DNA of 64,000 bases from Taishania sp036758285 (GTDB taxonomy: Bacteria > Bacteroidota > Bacteroidia > Flavobacteriales_D > Crocinitomicaceae). The stretch's first letter is position 1. Every line of letters begins with the position of its first letter. The stretch is from assembly GCA_036758285.1 (NCBI GenBank), contig DAIOWV010000001.1, positions 1 to 64,000 of the forward strand, read 5' to 3'. A model generated the notes under the pieces. That model saw only the letters and a program-made list of their open reading frames with translations, was not told where the DNA came from and did no database searches. Position numbers and translations under genes: made by a program. Below, in pieces: positions 53,282-61,525 of this stretch.

Positions 53282-53791
53282 TTAATTTTTCACTTCTTTT
53301 TCTAATTTCATTAATTCAACAGCTACTAGCTTTGTGATATCCATATCTGCTGCATGAAATAATGTTGAAGATTTATCAACTACCATTGTTAATTTTTGAC
53401 GTTCAGCAACAATTGCAATTGCCTTTTCAATTCTGTCCAAAATAGGATTGTTCAATTCTTCACCATAAGCTTGTAACTCTTCTTGTGATGATTGTTGACT
53501 TGTTTGAAATTGGTTGTGCTTTTCCTGAAGCTTCTTTTCAGCTGCTTGGCGTACTACTAAACTCATATTAGGTAAATTTTTTTGATAATCTTCTTCCAAT
53601 TTTTGAATATCAGCCTGTAACGTTTTCAAGTCATTAATCAATTGTTTTTCATGCGCTTGAAGCTTTTCTAAAGCAACTATTCTAGAAGGCATTGTATCCA
53701 TCAATTTTTGAGAATCAACAAACCCAAACTTTGTTTGTGAGAAGGTCCCAAAACTCACCATCATCAGCAATCCCGCTATTATTTTTTTCAT
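53282..53791 (-). CDS. OmpH/Skp-family periplasmic chaperone, copy 2
   Basis: 169 residues with a signal peptide (MKKIIAGLLMMVSFGTFSQ). It shares 'FGFVDSQKLMDTMPSR' and 'QAYGEELNNPILDRIEKAI' and the end 'LTMVVDKSSTLFHAADMDITKLVAVELMKLEKE' with copy 1. The two are tandem duplicates; both keep the whole Skp fold. The gap to copy 1 is 46 bases and to copy 3 is 13, so all three are probably on one transcript. Confidence 0.92.
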   Translation of the reverse strand: MKKIIAGLLMMVSFGTFSQTKFGFVDSQKLMDTMPSRIVALEKLQAHEKQLINDLKTLQADIQKLEEDYQKNLPNMSLVVRQAAEKKLQEKHNQFQTSQQSSQEELQAYGEELNNPILDRIEKAIAIVAERQKLTMVVDKSSTLFHAADMDITKLVAVELMKLEKEVKN

Positions 53792-53804
53792 TTTTACAAT
53801 TAAA

Positions 53805-54317
53805 TTAATCTTTAATATTCAACTCTTTAAGGACGTCATCACTAATATCGAATTTGCTGTCTGCATAAACCAAATTACTTTGATTAGCTTTGTCAAAAAC
53901 GAATACATAGTTTTTCCTAGAAGCTACTTGCTGCATTGCATCGAATACTTTGTCCTGAATTGGCTTTATTAACTCTTGTCTTTTTTGAAAATAATCACCT
54001 CCCACTCCAAAACGAACTCGTTGCATTTGCATCGCTTCAGTTTCCATTGTTTCAATTTCTTCTAGTCTTTTTGTCTTTTCCTCGTTTGGTAAAAGTACTT
54101 CTTCGCGCGCAAAGTTATCTTTTTTAGTTTTTAAAACAGCATGTCTTTCTTCAATTTCTTTCGTCCAACGTTCTGCCATTTTATCCAGCTGATCTTTCGC
54201 TTCTGAATATTCAGTTAATTTATTTAGAATATAATCAGAATCGACATATGCATACTTTTGAGCAGAGGCAAAACCTGTGCCAAACATTAAAAAGATTATA
54301 AAAGCTAAATTTTTCAT
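53805..54317 (-). CDS. OmpH/Skp-family periplasmic chaperone, copy 3
   Basis: 170 residues with a signal peptide (MKNLAFIIFLMFGTGFASAQ). 'KYAYVDSDYILNKLTEYSEAKDQL' and 'RKNYVFVFDKANQSNLVYAD' match the classical OmpH (Skp) found after bamA in Bacteroidota. It is clearly diverged from copies 1 and 2 and lies closest to bamA, 57 bases after its stop codon. Confidence 0.93.
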   Translation of the reverse strand: MKNLAFIIFLMFGTGFASAQKYAYVDSDYILNKLTEYSEAKDQLDKMAERWTKEIEERHAVLKTKKDNFAREEVLLPNEEKTKRLEEIETMETEAMQMQRVRFGVGGDYFQKRQELIKPIQDKVFDAMQQVASRKNYVFVFDKANQSNLVYADSKFDISDDVLKELNIKD

Positions 54318-54374
54318 AGTTTAAATTTTACAGAGCGAAACGTGCAAATAACGTAATTTATTGTGAATATTCCA

Positions 54375-56999
54375 CTATAAATCACCTAAATTCATACCAA
54401 TAGTGAAGGTTAATTTACCAAAGTAACCTTTTTGTTGAATCGATGTATCACTTCCTTGTCCATATCCTCTAGCCCAAGGACTTAATTTATCAAACCCAAA
54501 ACCATAATCAATTCCAAGCATACCAAACATTGGCAAGAAGATACGAATACCGGCTCCTGCTGAACGTTTCAAATCTAAAGGATTAAAGTTTTTAAATGTA
54601 GGATAGCTATTTCCTGCTTCTGCAAATGCTAGAATAAAAAATGTAGCTGAAGGATTTAATGAAATTGGATAACGTAATTCCATTGTATATTTTGTAGCTA
54701 TGGGGTCACCAGCAACCGAAGAAATTTCTGTATCATCATAACCTCTTAAGGCTATGATTTCACGACCACCAATCATGTTCATTCCTGTGATACCACTTCC
54801 TCCTAAATAATATCTTTCAAATGGTGAAACTCCCTTCGCACTTGAATAAGCTCCCATGTAGCCCATTCCAACTCTAGTTTTTAAAACTAACTTTTGATCT
54901 GTTGTTAATGGAAAATACCATTCAGCTCCCAATTTAATTTTGTAATACTCCAAATATTTAAATCGTTCTTGAGCACTTATAGAGGAGTAATCTGTAATTC
55001 CATCCCACAATGAATAAGGTACAGTTGTTTTTCCAGATAATGAAATAACACTTCCAGATTGTGGATAGATTGGAGAACTTACAGAACTTCTTTGTATTGA
55101 GTATTTGAATGAAATATCATTTGAGTATCCTTCATTAAAATCTGGGAAAAGATCGGTGTATTTATATACATCATAGTACTGATAAGCCAACTCAAACGAC
55201 TCAGAAAAGTAATCATCCGGCCATTTTTTTCTTCTTCCCATAACAACACCAACCCCTGTGATACCAATTCCCTGATAGCTCGTATTTCGTTTTAAATACC
55301 CATTACTTAACGACGTATGAGACATAAAAACAGTTAATGAATTTGGTTTTTTACCACCTAACCATGGTTCAGTAAATGAGAAGTTGTACGATTGGAAGTA
55401 TTTTCCGTTTGTTTGCCCTCTAATTGACAATCTTTGTCCATCTCCAGCAGGTAATGGAGACCAAGATCCTCCTGAAAGTAATTTTTTCATTGAGAAATTG
55501 TTGAACGTTAATCCAAGTGTACCAATAACCATAGGTCTATCAGTTACAAAGTTACGTCCACCATAACCACCTGAAAGCTCAATCTGATCAGATGATTTTT
55601 CTTCAACAACATATTCAATATCTACAGTTCCTTTTTGTGGATCTGGCATAGGATTAACTTGAAATGCTTGTTCATTAAAATACCCTAATTGGGCTAATTC
55701 TCGCTGTGTTCGAATAATATCATTTCTACTAAACAAATCACCTGGTCGGGTTCTAATTTCCCTTAAGATAACATGATCATTTGTTTTAGTATTTCCTTTT
55801 ATTGTAATTGTTCCAACCCTTGCTTCTTTTCCTTCTCTTATTCTAAGTTCATAACTAATTCGATTATCTGAAAAATCAGTTTCTACAGGAGTTACATCGA
55901 AGAATAGGTAACCACGGTCCATGTAAAGAGATGATATATCACGTCCATCCTGGCTTGATCTTAAACGCTCATCTAAAAGTTGTTTATTATAGATGTCACC
56001 TGGTTTAATACCCAAAATTGTATCGAGATAAGTAGAACGGAATTTTGTGTTACCTATCCAAGAAATATCACCAAAATAATATTTTTCCCCTTCATCAACT
56101 TTTAAATCAATAATCAAATGTTTAGGATTACGCATGTAAACTGAATCTGATATGATTTTTGCGTCTCTAAGTCCAAAAGCATTAAATTTCCCTAGCATTG
56201 CCACTTTATCTCGAGAATAAGCAGACTCCGTAAATTTTGAACTTTTAAAAATTCTCCAAAGTGCAACTTCTTTGGTATCCTTCATTGCTCTTTTTAATTT
56301 ACTTGCTTTTACCGTTTCATTTCCGACAATATTGATTTCTTTGATTCTAACCTTTTTACCTTTGTCAATATTAATAAGGAAAATCTCGGAATTCATCATT
56401 ATTTCATCCGTTTTCCTTTGAATATCAACTTTAGCAGCATAATAACCTTCCTCACGGAAATATCCAATGATTTTCGATTTTGTTTTGTAAACAAGGTTTT
56501 CTGAAATTGTTTTACCAGTAAACAAATCAATTTGTTCTCTAATCTTATCTGCTTGACGTTTATTTATTCCTGTAAAACGATATTTGGACAGTTTTGGACG
56601 AGGTGTAACTTGAATAGTTAGATAAACCACACCAGCTAATTCTTTGTCTGCAAAAATTTGAACATCAGAAAACAATCCTTCTCTCCAAAGATTGTTTATT
56701 GCTTCTGCTATTTGTTTTCCAGGAATTACAATTTTCTGACCTTGTCTAAGTCCTGCAACTAAACGTATTGCATTTGGATCATAACCTTCGGCACCTTCAA
56801 CATTAATAGGTCCAATTGTATATTCAACAGGATTCGTATAATCTAAAACGATACCTCCTTGTATGTTAATTGGTTCTGATTTTGGTTTTTCGGGGACAAT
56901 CAAAGTGTCTTCAGAAGCTCTGTTTAACGTATCATGTTGAGCATTAATAGTTGAAGTAACTATAAATGTTAAACAGAAAATCCAATAAGTTAATTTCAT
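54375..56999 (-). CDS. bamA: Outer membrane protein assembly factor BamA
   Basis: 874 residues with a signal peptide (LTYWIFCLTFIVTSTINAQ). About five POTRA domains follow (to about residue 480), with 'YTIGPINVEGAEGYDPNAIRLVAGLRQG', 'YYFGDISWIGNTKFRSTYLDTIL' and 'ARVGTITIKGNTKTNDHVILREIRTRPGD' marking three of them. The barrel region has 'DQIELSGGYGGRNF', 'YYLGGSGITGMNMIGGREIIALRGYDD' (the conserved loop 6 RGY) and 'AFAEAGNSYPTFKNFNP'. It folds and inserts outer membrane proteins. It overlaps uppS by 4 bases. Confidence 0.96.
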   Translation of the reverse strand: MKLTYWIFCLTFIVTSTINAQHDTLNRASEDTLIVPEKPKSEPINIQGGIVLDYTNPVEYTIGPINVEGAEGYDPNAIRLVAGLRQGQKIVIPGKQIAEAINNLWREGLFSDVQIFADKELAGVVYLTIQVTPRPKLSKYRFTGINKRQADKIREQIDLFTGKTISENLVYKTKSKIIGYFREEGYYAAKVDIQRKTDEIMMNSEIFLINIDKGKKVRIKEINIVGNETVKASKLKRAMKDTKEVALWRIFKSSKFTESAYSRDKVAMLGKFNAFGLRDAKIISDSVYMRNPKHLIIDLKVDEGEKYYFGDISWIGNTKFRSTYLDTILGIKPGDIYNKQLLDERLRSSQDGRDISSLYMDRGYLFFDVTPVETDFSDNRISYELRIREGKEARVGTITIKGNTKTNDHVILREIRTRPGDLFSRNDIIRTQRELAQLGYFNEQAFQVNPMPDPQKGTVDIEYVVEEKSSDQIELSGGYGGRNFVTDRPMVIGTLGLTFNNFSMKKLLSGGSWSPLPAGDGQRLSIRGQTNGKYFQSYNFSFTEPWLGGKKPNSLTVFMSHTSLSNGYLKRNTSYQGIGITGVGVVMGRRKKWPDDYFSESFELAYQYYDVYKYTDLFPDFNEGYSNDISFKYSIQRSSVSSPIYPQSGSVISLSGKTTVPYSLWDGITDYSSISAQERFKYLEYYKIKLGAEWYFPLTTDQKLVLKTRVGMGYMGAYSSAKGVSPFERYYLGGSGITGMNMIGGREIIALRGYDDTEISSVAGDPIATKYTMELRYPISLNPSATFFILAFAEAGNSYPTFKNFNPLDLKRSAGAGIRIFLPMFGMLGIDYGFGFDKLSPWARGYGQGSDTSIQQKGYFGKLTFTIGMNLGDL

Positions 57000-57745
57000 A
57001 AATTATTATTTAATTGTTCAGAAACCATTCCAAAACGTCGTTCTCTATTTTGAAAATCAAATACAGCCTCAAATAAATTTTCTTTTTTAAAGTCAGGCCA
57101 AAGAATCTCGGTAAAGTAGAATTCTGAATATGCACATTGCCACAAAAGAAAATTACTAATACGATGCTCACCAGAAGTTCTAATAATTAATTCTGGATCA
57201 GGAATCCCTACCGTAGTTAAATAGTTATCAAATAATTCATTTGTAATATTTTCCTCCGTAATTTTCCCTAACGAAAAATCTTTTGCAATATTCTTAGTTG
57301 CATTAATTATTTCCCATTTAGCGGAATAATTTAATGCTAATACTAAAGTGATTTCGGTATTATTTTTTGTTTCCTCAATTGCTGAAAACAATTCAGATTG
57401 ACAATTTAAAGGAAGTCCAGAAGTATCTCCAATTGTTTGAAGTCTAACACCAGAATCGTTTAATTCTTTGACTTCGCTAGCAATTGTTCTCACCAATAAA
57501 TCCATCAAACCATCAACTTCTTCTTTTGGTCGATTCCAATTTTCGGTAGAAAAAGCATACAGTGTTAAAAATTTAACTTTTAACTCTTTAGCACCTTTTA
57601 AAACTTCTCTTACCGACTCTACACCAACGTTATGGCCAAACAAACGCATTTCACCTTGTTTTTTTGCCCAACGACCATTACCATCCATTATAATTGCAAT
57701 GTGTTTTGGCGTTTTCGATAAGTCTATTTTTACTTTTTCAATCAT
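56996..57745 (-). CDS. uppS: Isoprenyl transferase (undecaprenyl diphosphate synthase type)
   Basis: 249 residues from the ATG at 57745 (MIEKVKIDLSKTPKHIAIIMDGNGRWAKK); an earlier Met at 57763 is less likely. 'IAIIMDGNGRWAKKQG' carries the catalytic Asp, 'LTLYAFSTENWNRPKEEV' and 'PELIIRTSGEHRISNFLLWQCAYSEFYF' are the substrate-binding blocks of the cis-prenyltransferase family. It makes the C55 lipid carrier for peptidoglycan and O-antigen. bamA follows with ATGA overlap, a typical order in Bacteroidota. 'TAAATTCG' about 20 bases upstream is one mismatch from the -7 box. Confidence 0.95.
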   Translation of the reverse strand: MIEKVKIDLSKTPKHIAIIMDGNGRWAKKQGEMRLFGHNVGVESVREVLKGAKELKVKFLTLYAFSTENWNRPKEEVDGLMDLLVRTIASEVKELNDSGVRLQTIGDTSGLPLNCQSELFSAIEETKNNTEITLVLALNYSAKWEIINATKNIAKDFSLGKITEENITNELFDNYLTTVGIPDPELIIRTSGEHRISNFLLWQCAYSEFYFTEILWPDFKKENLFEAVFDFQNRERRFGMVSEQLNNNL

Positions 57746-57831
57746 CTTGAGTCTACGAAACAACGAATTTAATGAAACTATTGATTAACTTCTTACTTTC
57801 TCCCTTAAAGCTTAACATACCTTAACAAAAA

Positions 57832-57858
57832 AGAGGGATTGGTCACCCGAATCCCTCT
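57832..57858 (-). terminator. Rho-independent terminator of atpD-atpC
   Basis: AGAGGGATT (57832-57840) pairs with AATCCCTCT (57850-57858) over a 9-base loop. On the minus strand it runs into TTTTTTG. It separates atpC from uppS. Confidence 0.87.
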
Positions 57859-57878
57859 ATTTAATCTTATTTCAACAG

Positions 57879-58169
57879 TTATTCAGCAAGAACAATTAGT
57901 TTGTTGTTGATTAATTCTGCAACACCACCTTTAATTCCAACATGGATAACTTTTGGATCTTTAGAATCCTTTTCAATCAAATCACTTGTTTTTTCAGTCA
58001 CTTCAAAATTTGTTGCAAGATCAACTTTAACAACTCCTTCTTTTAAAGCAGAGATGATAGGAGCGTGTCCATTCAATATCTGAAACAAGCCATCTAATCC
58101 CGGTAATTGTACTGCTTGAACTTCTCCAGCGAATACTTTAACTTCCGGTGTTATGATTTCCAACTGCAT
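57879..58169 (-). CDS. atpC: ATP synthase epsilon subunit
   Basis: 96 residues, with only the beta-sandwich domain of the epsilon subunit; the C-terminal helical hairpin seen in E. coli is missing. It shows 'LEIITPEVKVFAGEVQAVQLPGLDGLFQILNGHAPIISALKEG', the family signature. It forms part of the F1 central stalk. The short form is normal for Bacteroidota. It follows atpD by 24 bases. Confidence 0.94.
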   Translation of the reverse strand: MQLEIITPEVKVFAGEVQAVQLPGLDGLFQILNGHAPIISALKEGVVKVDLATNFEVTEKTSDLIEKDSKDPKVIHVGIKGGVAELINNKLIVLAE

Positions 58170-58193
58170 GTTTTTGCGTTTGATTGATTAATA

Positions 58194-59699
58194 TTAATAT
58201 GTTTCAGCTAACATTTTCTCACCAGCATCGATAACATCTTGAATTCCACCTTTTAAGTTAAAAGCTGCTTCAGGATATTTATCATATTTACCGTCTAAGA
58301 TATCATCAAATGCTTTGATTGTTTCTTGAATATCAACCAATACACCAGGTATACCTGTAAATTGCTCAGCAACATGGAAAGGTTGAGATAAGAAACGTTG
58401 AACACGGCGAGCTCTATGAACAACTAATTTATCCTCTTCAGACAACTCATCCATTCCTAAAATCGCAATGATATCTTGTAATTCTTTATAACGTTGTAAT
58501 GTAATTTTTACTCTTTGTGCACAATTATAGTGTTCTTCACCAACAATCTCTGGAGTTAAAATACGAGAAGTAGAATCCAATGGATCAACCGCTGGATAAA
58601 TACCTAACTCAGCAATTTTACGAGACAATACTGTTGTTGCATCTAAGTGAGCAAATGTATTTGCAGGAGCTGGATCCGTTAAGTCATCTGCAGGTACATA
58701 TACTGCTTGTACAGATGTAATTGATCCATTTTTTGTTGAAGTAATACGTTCTTGCATCGCACCCATCTCTGTTGCCAAAGTTGGTTGGTATCCTACCGCT
58801 GAAGGCATACGTCCTAATAAGGCAGACACCTCAGAACCAGCTTGTGTAAAACGGAAAATGTTATCTACGAAGAAAAGGATATCTTTTCCTTGTCCATCAC
58901 CTTCTCCATCACGGTAATATTCAGCCATAGTCAAACCTGACAAAGCAACACGCGCACGTGCTCCTGGAGGCTCATTCATTTGACCAAATACGAAAGTAGC
59001 TTTAGATTCTTTCAATTCGTTAGTATCAACTTTTGAAAGATCCCAACCTCCTGCTTCCATAGAATGCATGAAATCGTCTCCATATTTAATAATACCAGAC
59101 TCTAACATCTCACGCAATAAATCGTTACCCTCACGAGTACGCTCACCTACACCAGCAAATACAGACAAACCTCCGTGTCCTTTTGCAATATTGTTAATCA
59201 ACTCTTGAATCAATACCGTCTTACCTACTCCGGCACCACCAAATAAACCAATTTTACCTCCTTTTGCATAAGGTTCAATTAAGTCAATAACTTTAATTCC
59301 AGTAAAAAGAACTTCTGTCGCTGTAGATAAGTCTTCAAATCTTGGAGCTTCACGGTGAATCGGAAGACCATTTTCATTACTTACTTCAGCAAGACCATCA
59401 ATTGCTTCACCAACAACGTTAAATACACGTCCTTTAATTGTTTCACCAGTTGGCATTTTAATTGCATCACCAGTGCTCACAACTTCTAACCCTCTCATGA
59501 AACCATCAGTAGAGTCCATTGAAATTGTTCTTACAGAGCTTTCTCCAACATGAGATTGCACCTCAAGAACTACTCTCGTTCCATCACTTTTACGAACTAC
59601 AAGTGCGTCATAAATTTTTGGAAGTTCCACTCCTTTTTCGAAGCTTACATCAACTACCGGACCGATTACCTGTGCTATTTTACCTTTAATTGCTGACAT
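58194..59699 (-). CDS. atpD: ATP synthase beta subunit
   Basis: 501 residues. Walker A is 'GLFGGAGVGKTVLIQELI', the Walker B 'DILFFVDNIFRFTQAGSEV' and the DELSEED-type 'DELSEEDKLVVHRARRVQRFL' is intact. 'MNEPPGARARVALSGLTMAEYY' and 'VYVPADDLTDPAP' are also typical. It is the catalytic subunit of the F1 complex. atpC follows; the remaining ATP synthase genes are not in this window. A perfect -7 box lies 47 bases upstream. Confidence 0.98.
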   Translation of the reverse strand: MSAIKGKIAQVIGPVVDVSFEKGVELPKIYDALVVRKSDGTRVVLEVQSHVGESSVRTISMDSTDGFMRGLEVVSTGDAIKMPTGETIKGRVFNVVGEAIDGLAEVSNENGLPIHREAPRFEDLSTATEVLFTGIKVIDLIEPYAKGGKIGLFGGAGVGKTVLIQELINNIAKGHGGLSVFAGVGERTREGNDLLREMLESGIIKYGDDFMHSMEAGGWDLSKVDTNELKESKATFVFGQMNEPPGARARVALSGLTMAEYYRDGEGDGQGKDILFFVDNIFRFTQAGSEVSALLGRMPSAVGYQPTLATEMGAMQERITSTKNGSITSVQAVYVPADDLTDPAPANTFAHLDATTVLSRKIAELGIYPAVDPLDSTSRILTPEIVGEEHYNCAQRVKITLQRYKELQDIIAILGMDELSEEDKLVVHRARRVQRFLSQPFHVAEQFTGIPGVLVDIQETIKAFDDILDGKYDKYPEAAFNLKGGIQDVIDAGEKMLAETY

Positions 59700-59738
59700 T
59701 GATTGCCTATTTTAGTGTAAATTCTTTTATTTTGGGGG

Positions 59739-59746
59739 CAAAGGTA
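59739..59746 (-). promoter_or_regulatory. Promoter -7 box (TACCTTTG) for atpD-atpC
   Basis: On the minus strand TACCTTTG is an exact TAnnTTTG match, 39 bases before the atpD ATG. No clear -33 element. Confidence 0.6.
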
Positions 59747-59856
59747 TGGAATTATTTATAATAATCTTTATTTCTTTATATTTTTTTACTATAATAAAAT
59801 CTGAAAAACTACATAATTAGATTGTATTTGATTTGCGAAATAAAACACAAGAAACA

Positions 59857-59890
59857 AAAACAGCCCGAATCTATACGATTGGGCTGTTTT
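59857..59890 (-). terminator. Rho-independent terminator of hemD
   Basis: AAAACAGCCC (59857-59866) pairs with GGGCTGTTTT (59881-59890); AATC (59868-59871) and GATT (59877-59880) extend the stem past a bulged G. It lies 16 bases past the hemD stop. Confidence 0.88.
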
Positions 59891-59906
59891 AAATAACTAT
59901 GTAAAT

Positions 59907-60656
59907 TTACTTTTTCTTTAAATCATTCTTAATATATAACTCAATTGCTGCAGGCATAGAAGGCGCATCAGGCTGAGGAGCATGAACATCTAATCTTAAA
60001 TTATTTTTAATTACCGCCTGTGCAGTTGTTGGTCCAAAAGCTGCTATTAATGTTTTATTTTGTTTAAAATCCGGGAAGTTTTTCAACAACGACTCTACCC
60101 CACCAGGACTAAAGAAAACAAGTAAATCATAATATACATCCTCTAAATCAGAAAGATCAGAAGCTACTGTTCGATAAAGAATAGCTTTTGTAAAATTCAT
60201 CTTATGCTCACTTATCGTTTCCGGAATGTTATCTCTTAAAATATCAGTACATGGAAGTAAAAACTTTTCATTTTTGTGCTTCTTCATTACCTCCACCAAA
60301 TCGCCGATCGTTTGTTTTCCAAAAAATATTTTGCGCTTTCTGTAAGTAACATACTTTTGTAAGTAATAAGCAATTGCTTCAGAAATACAAAAATATTTCA
60401 TTGTATCAGGAACATCAAAACGAACTTCTTTCGCCATTCTAAAAAAATGATCGATTGCAACCTTAGAAGTAAGTATAACAGCGGAATGTTCAGACATGTT
60501 CACTTTTTGAGCCCTAAACTCCTGAACATCTACACCTTCAACGTGTATAAATGGACGGAAATCTATTTTTAGCTTATACTTCTCCGCTAAATCGAAATAA
60601 GGAGATTTTTCACCTTCAGGTCTTGGTTGAGAAACCAAAATTGTCTTAATAGCCAA
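59907..60656 (-). CDS. hemD: Uroporphyrinogen-III synthase
   Basis: 249 residues, the right length. It shows 'ILVSQPRPEGEKSPYFDLAEKYKLKIDFRPFIHVEG', 'AVILTSKVAIDHFFRMA' and 'LLVFFSPGGVESLLKNFPDFKQNKTLIAAFGPTTAQA'-type halves, the two-lobed HemD fold with the conserved 'T.aa.fs..gv..l' and 'a.Gp.Ta.A' signatures. It closes hydroxymethylbilane into uroporphyrinogen III in haem synthesis. It lies 38 bases after the DUF4271 gene, a conserved pairing in Bacteroidota. Confidence 0.92.
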   Translation of the reverse strand: MAIKTILVSQPRPEGEKSPYFDLAEKYKLKIDFRPFIHVEGVDVQEFRAQKVNMSEHSAVILTSKVAIDHFFRMAKEVRFDVPDTMKYFCISEAIAYYLQKYVTYRKRKIFFGKQTIGDLVEVMKKHKNEKFLLPCTDILRDNIPETISEHKMNFTKAILYRTVASDLSDLEDVYYDLLVFFSPGGVESLLKNFPDFKQNKTLIAAFGPTTAQAVIKNNLRLDVHAPQPDAPSMPAAIELYIKNDLKKK

Positions 60657-60694
60657 AGTTTAAAAGTTTTGAAGTTAATTAATTACCCACGAAA

Positions 60695-61426
60695 TCAAGC
60701 TACATAGTAGTATACAACAACTAGTGGAAGAATTTCGAGTGTGCAAAGATACAAAATTATATAATACCAAGAAATTCCTTCTAAAAGAGATGAGATTAAT
60801 GATTTGATAATTCTAAATCCAAATAATGCAAAAATTGAATAAATAAAGATATTAAATAACACTTTATCAATGGATGGATTGAGTAGCCAGATCAACCCTA
60901 AACCAAAGAAAAAAATTCCAAAAAACATTAAATTCACCCATGTTTGAGAAATAAACATTTTAAAAGTGTTTTTCTCACCAGTTAGCCAAGCAGTAATAGA
61001 AAGTCCAAAAAACATGTAAAAAACTATTGACAACGAAACGAATAATGTCAAAAGAGTTAAACTATAATTTTTAAAGTCGAAAATTTGAATTGATTCGTTT
61101 GAGAACAAACCCAAATGATTAAAGAAAAGTGAAATACAAACACACAGACTTAAGAAAAAATTGACTCCTAATAGTAAAAACCCTGTTGATCCAAAGTTAA
61201 CTTCAAATTTTTGCAATCTTTCCGGAGTGCTTAAAGTAAAAAAAGATTGAAATGAAATTCCCAAAACCCTTGGTTCCAATCTTTTTGCAAGTGCCAATAG
61301 TAAAAAAGAAAAAAACAACATTACTCCTAATACCCAATCATCGGTCCTCTCTAAAGGATTTAATCTTAAAGGAACTTCTTCAATCTCATGATTCACAAAA
61401 GAGAAAGACGCAAAAACATTAGACAT
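60695..61426 (-). CDS. DUF4271 membrane protein
   Basis: 243 residues from the ATG at 61426 (MSNVFASFSFVNHEIEEVPLRL). An upstream extension to 61510 runs through the promoter and is not conserved. About six hydrophobic segments follow. 'DDWVLGVMLFFSFLLLALAKRLEPRVLGISFQSFF' is the DUF4271 N-terminal pattern, and the C-terminal 'SSLLEGISWYYIILYLCTLEILPLVVVYY' is its end. The family is found beside hemD across Bacteroidota but its function is not known. Confidence 0.88.
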   Translation of the reverse strand: MSNVFASFSFVNHEIEEVPLRLNPLERTDDWVLGVMLFFSFLLLALAKRLEPRVLGISFQSFFTLSTPERLQKFEVNFGSTGFLLLGVNFFLSLCVCISLFFNHLGLFSNESIQIFDFKNYSLTLLTLFVSLSIVFYMFFGLSITAWLTGEKNTFKMFISQTWVNLMFFGIFFFGLGLIWLLNPSIDKVLFNIFIYSIFALFGFRIIKSLISSLLEGISWYYIILYLCTLEILPLVVVYYYVA

Positions 61427-61483
61427 AGTTAAATAAATACTCACAACTTTGGTTTGTTTCTTTATAAGAATATATTTCGACAA

Positions 61484-61491
61484 CAAAAATA
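61484..61491 (-). promoter_or_regulatory. Promoter -7 box (TATTTTTG) for the DUF4271-hemD unit
   Basis: On the minus strand TATTTTTG, an exact TAnnTTTG match, 58 bases before the ATG at 61426. It forms an inverted repeat with the rightward box three bases away. Confidence 0.62.
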
Positions 61492-61494
61492 TGT

Positions 61495-61502
61495 TATTTT
61501 TG
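61495..61502 (+). promoter_or_regulatory. Promoter -7 box (TATTTTTG) for the acyl-CoA dehydrogenase
   Basis: Exact TAnnTTTG match, 23 bases before the ATG at 61526. With the leftward box at 61484-61491 it makes the palindrome CAAAAATAtgtTATTTTTG. Confidence 0.65.
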
Positions 61503-61525
61503 CCTATCATTAATTGAAAATAAAA

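Noticed and set aside
61427..61510. N-terminal extension of the DUF4271 gene to 61510
   Set aside because: It runs through both -7 boxes and into the divergent gene's leader; the start at 61426 fits the family.
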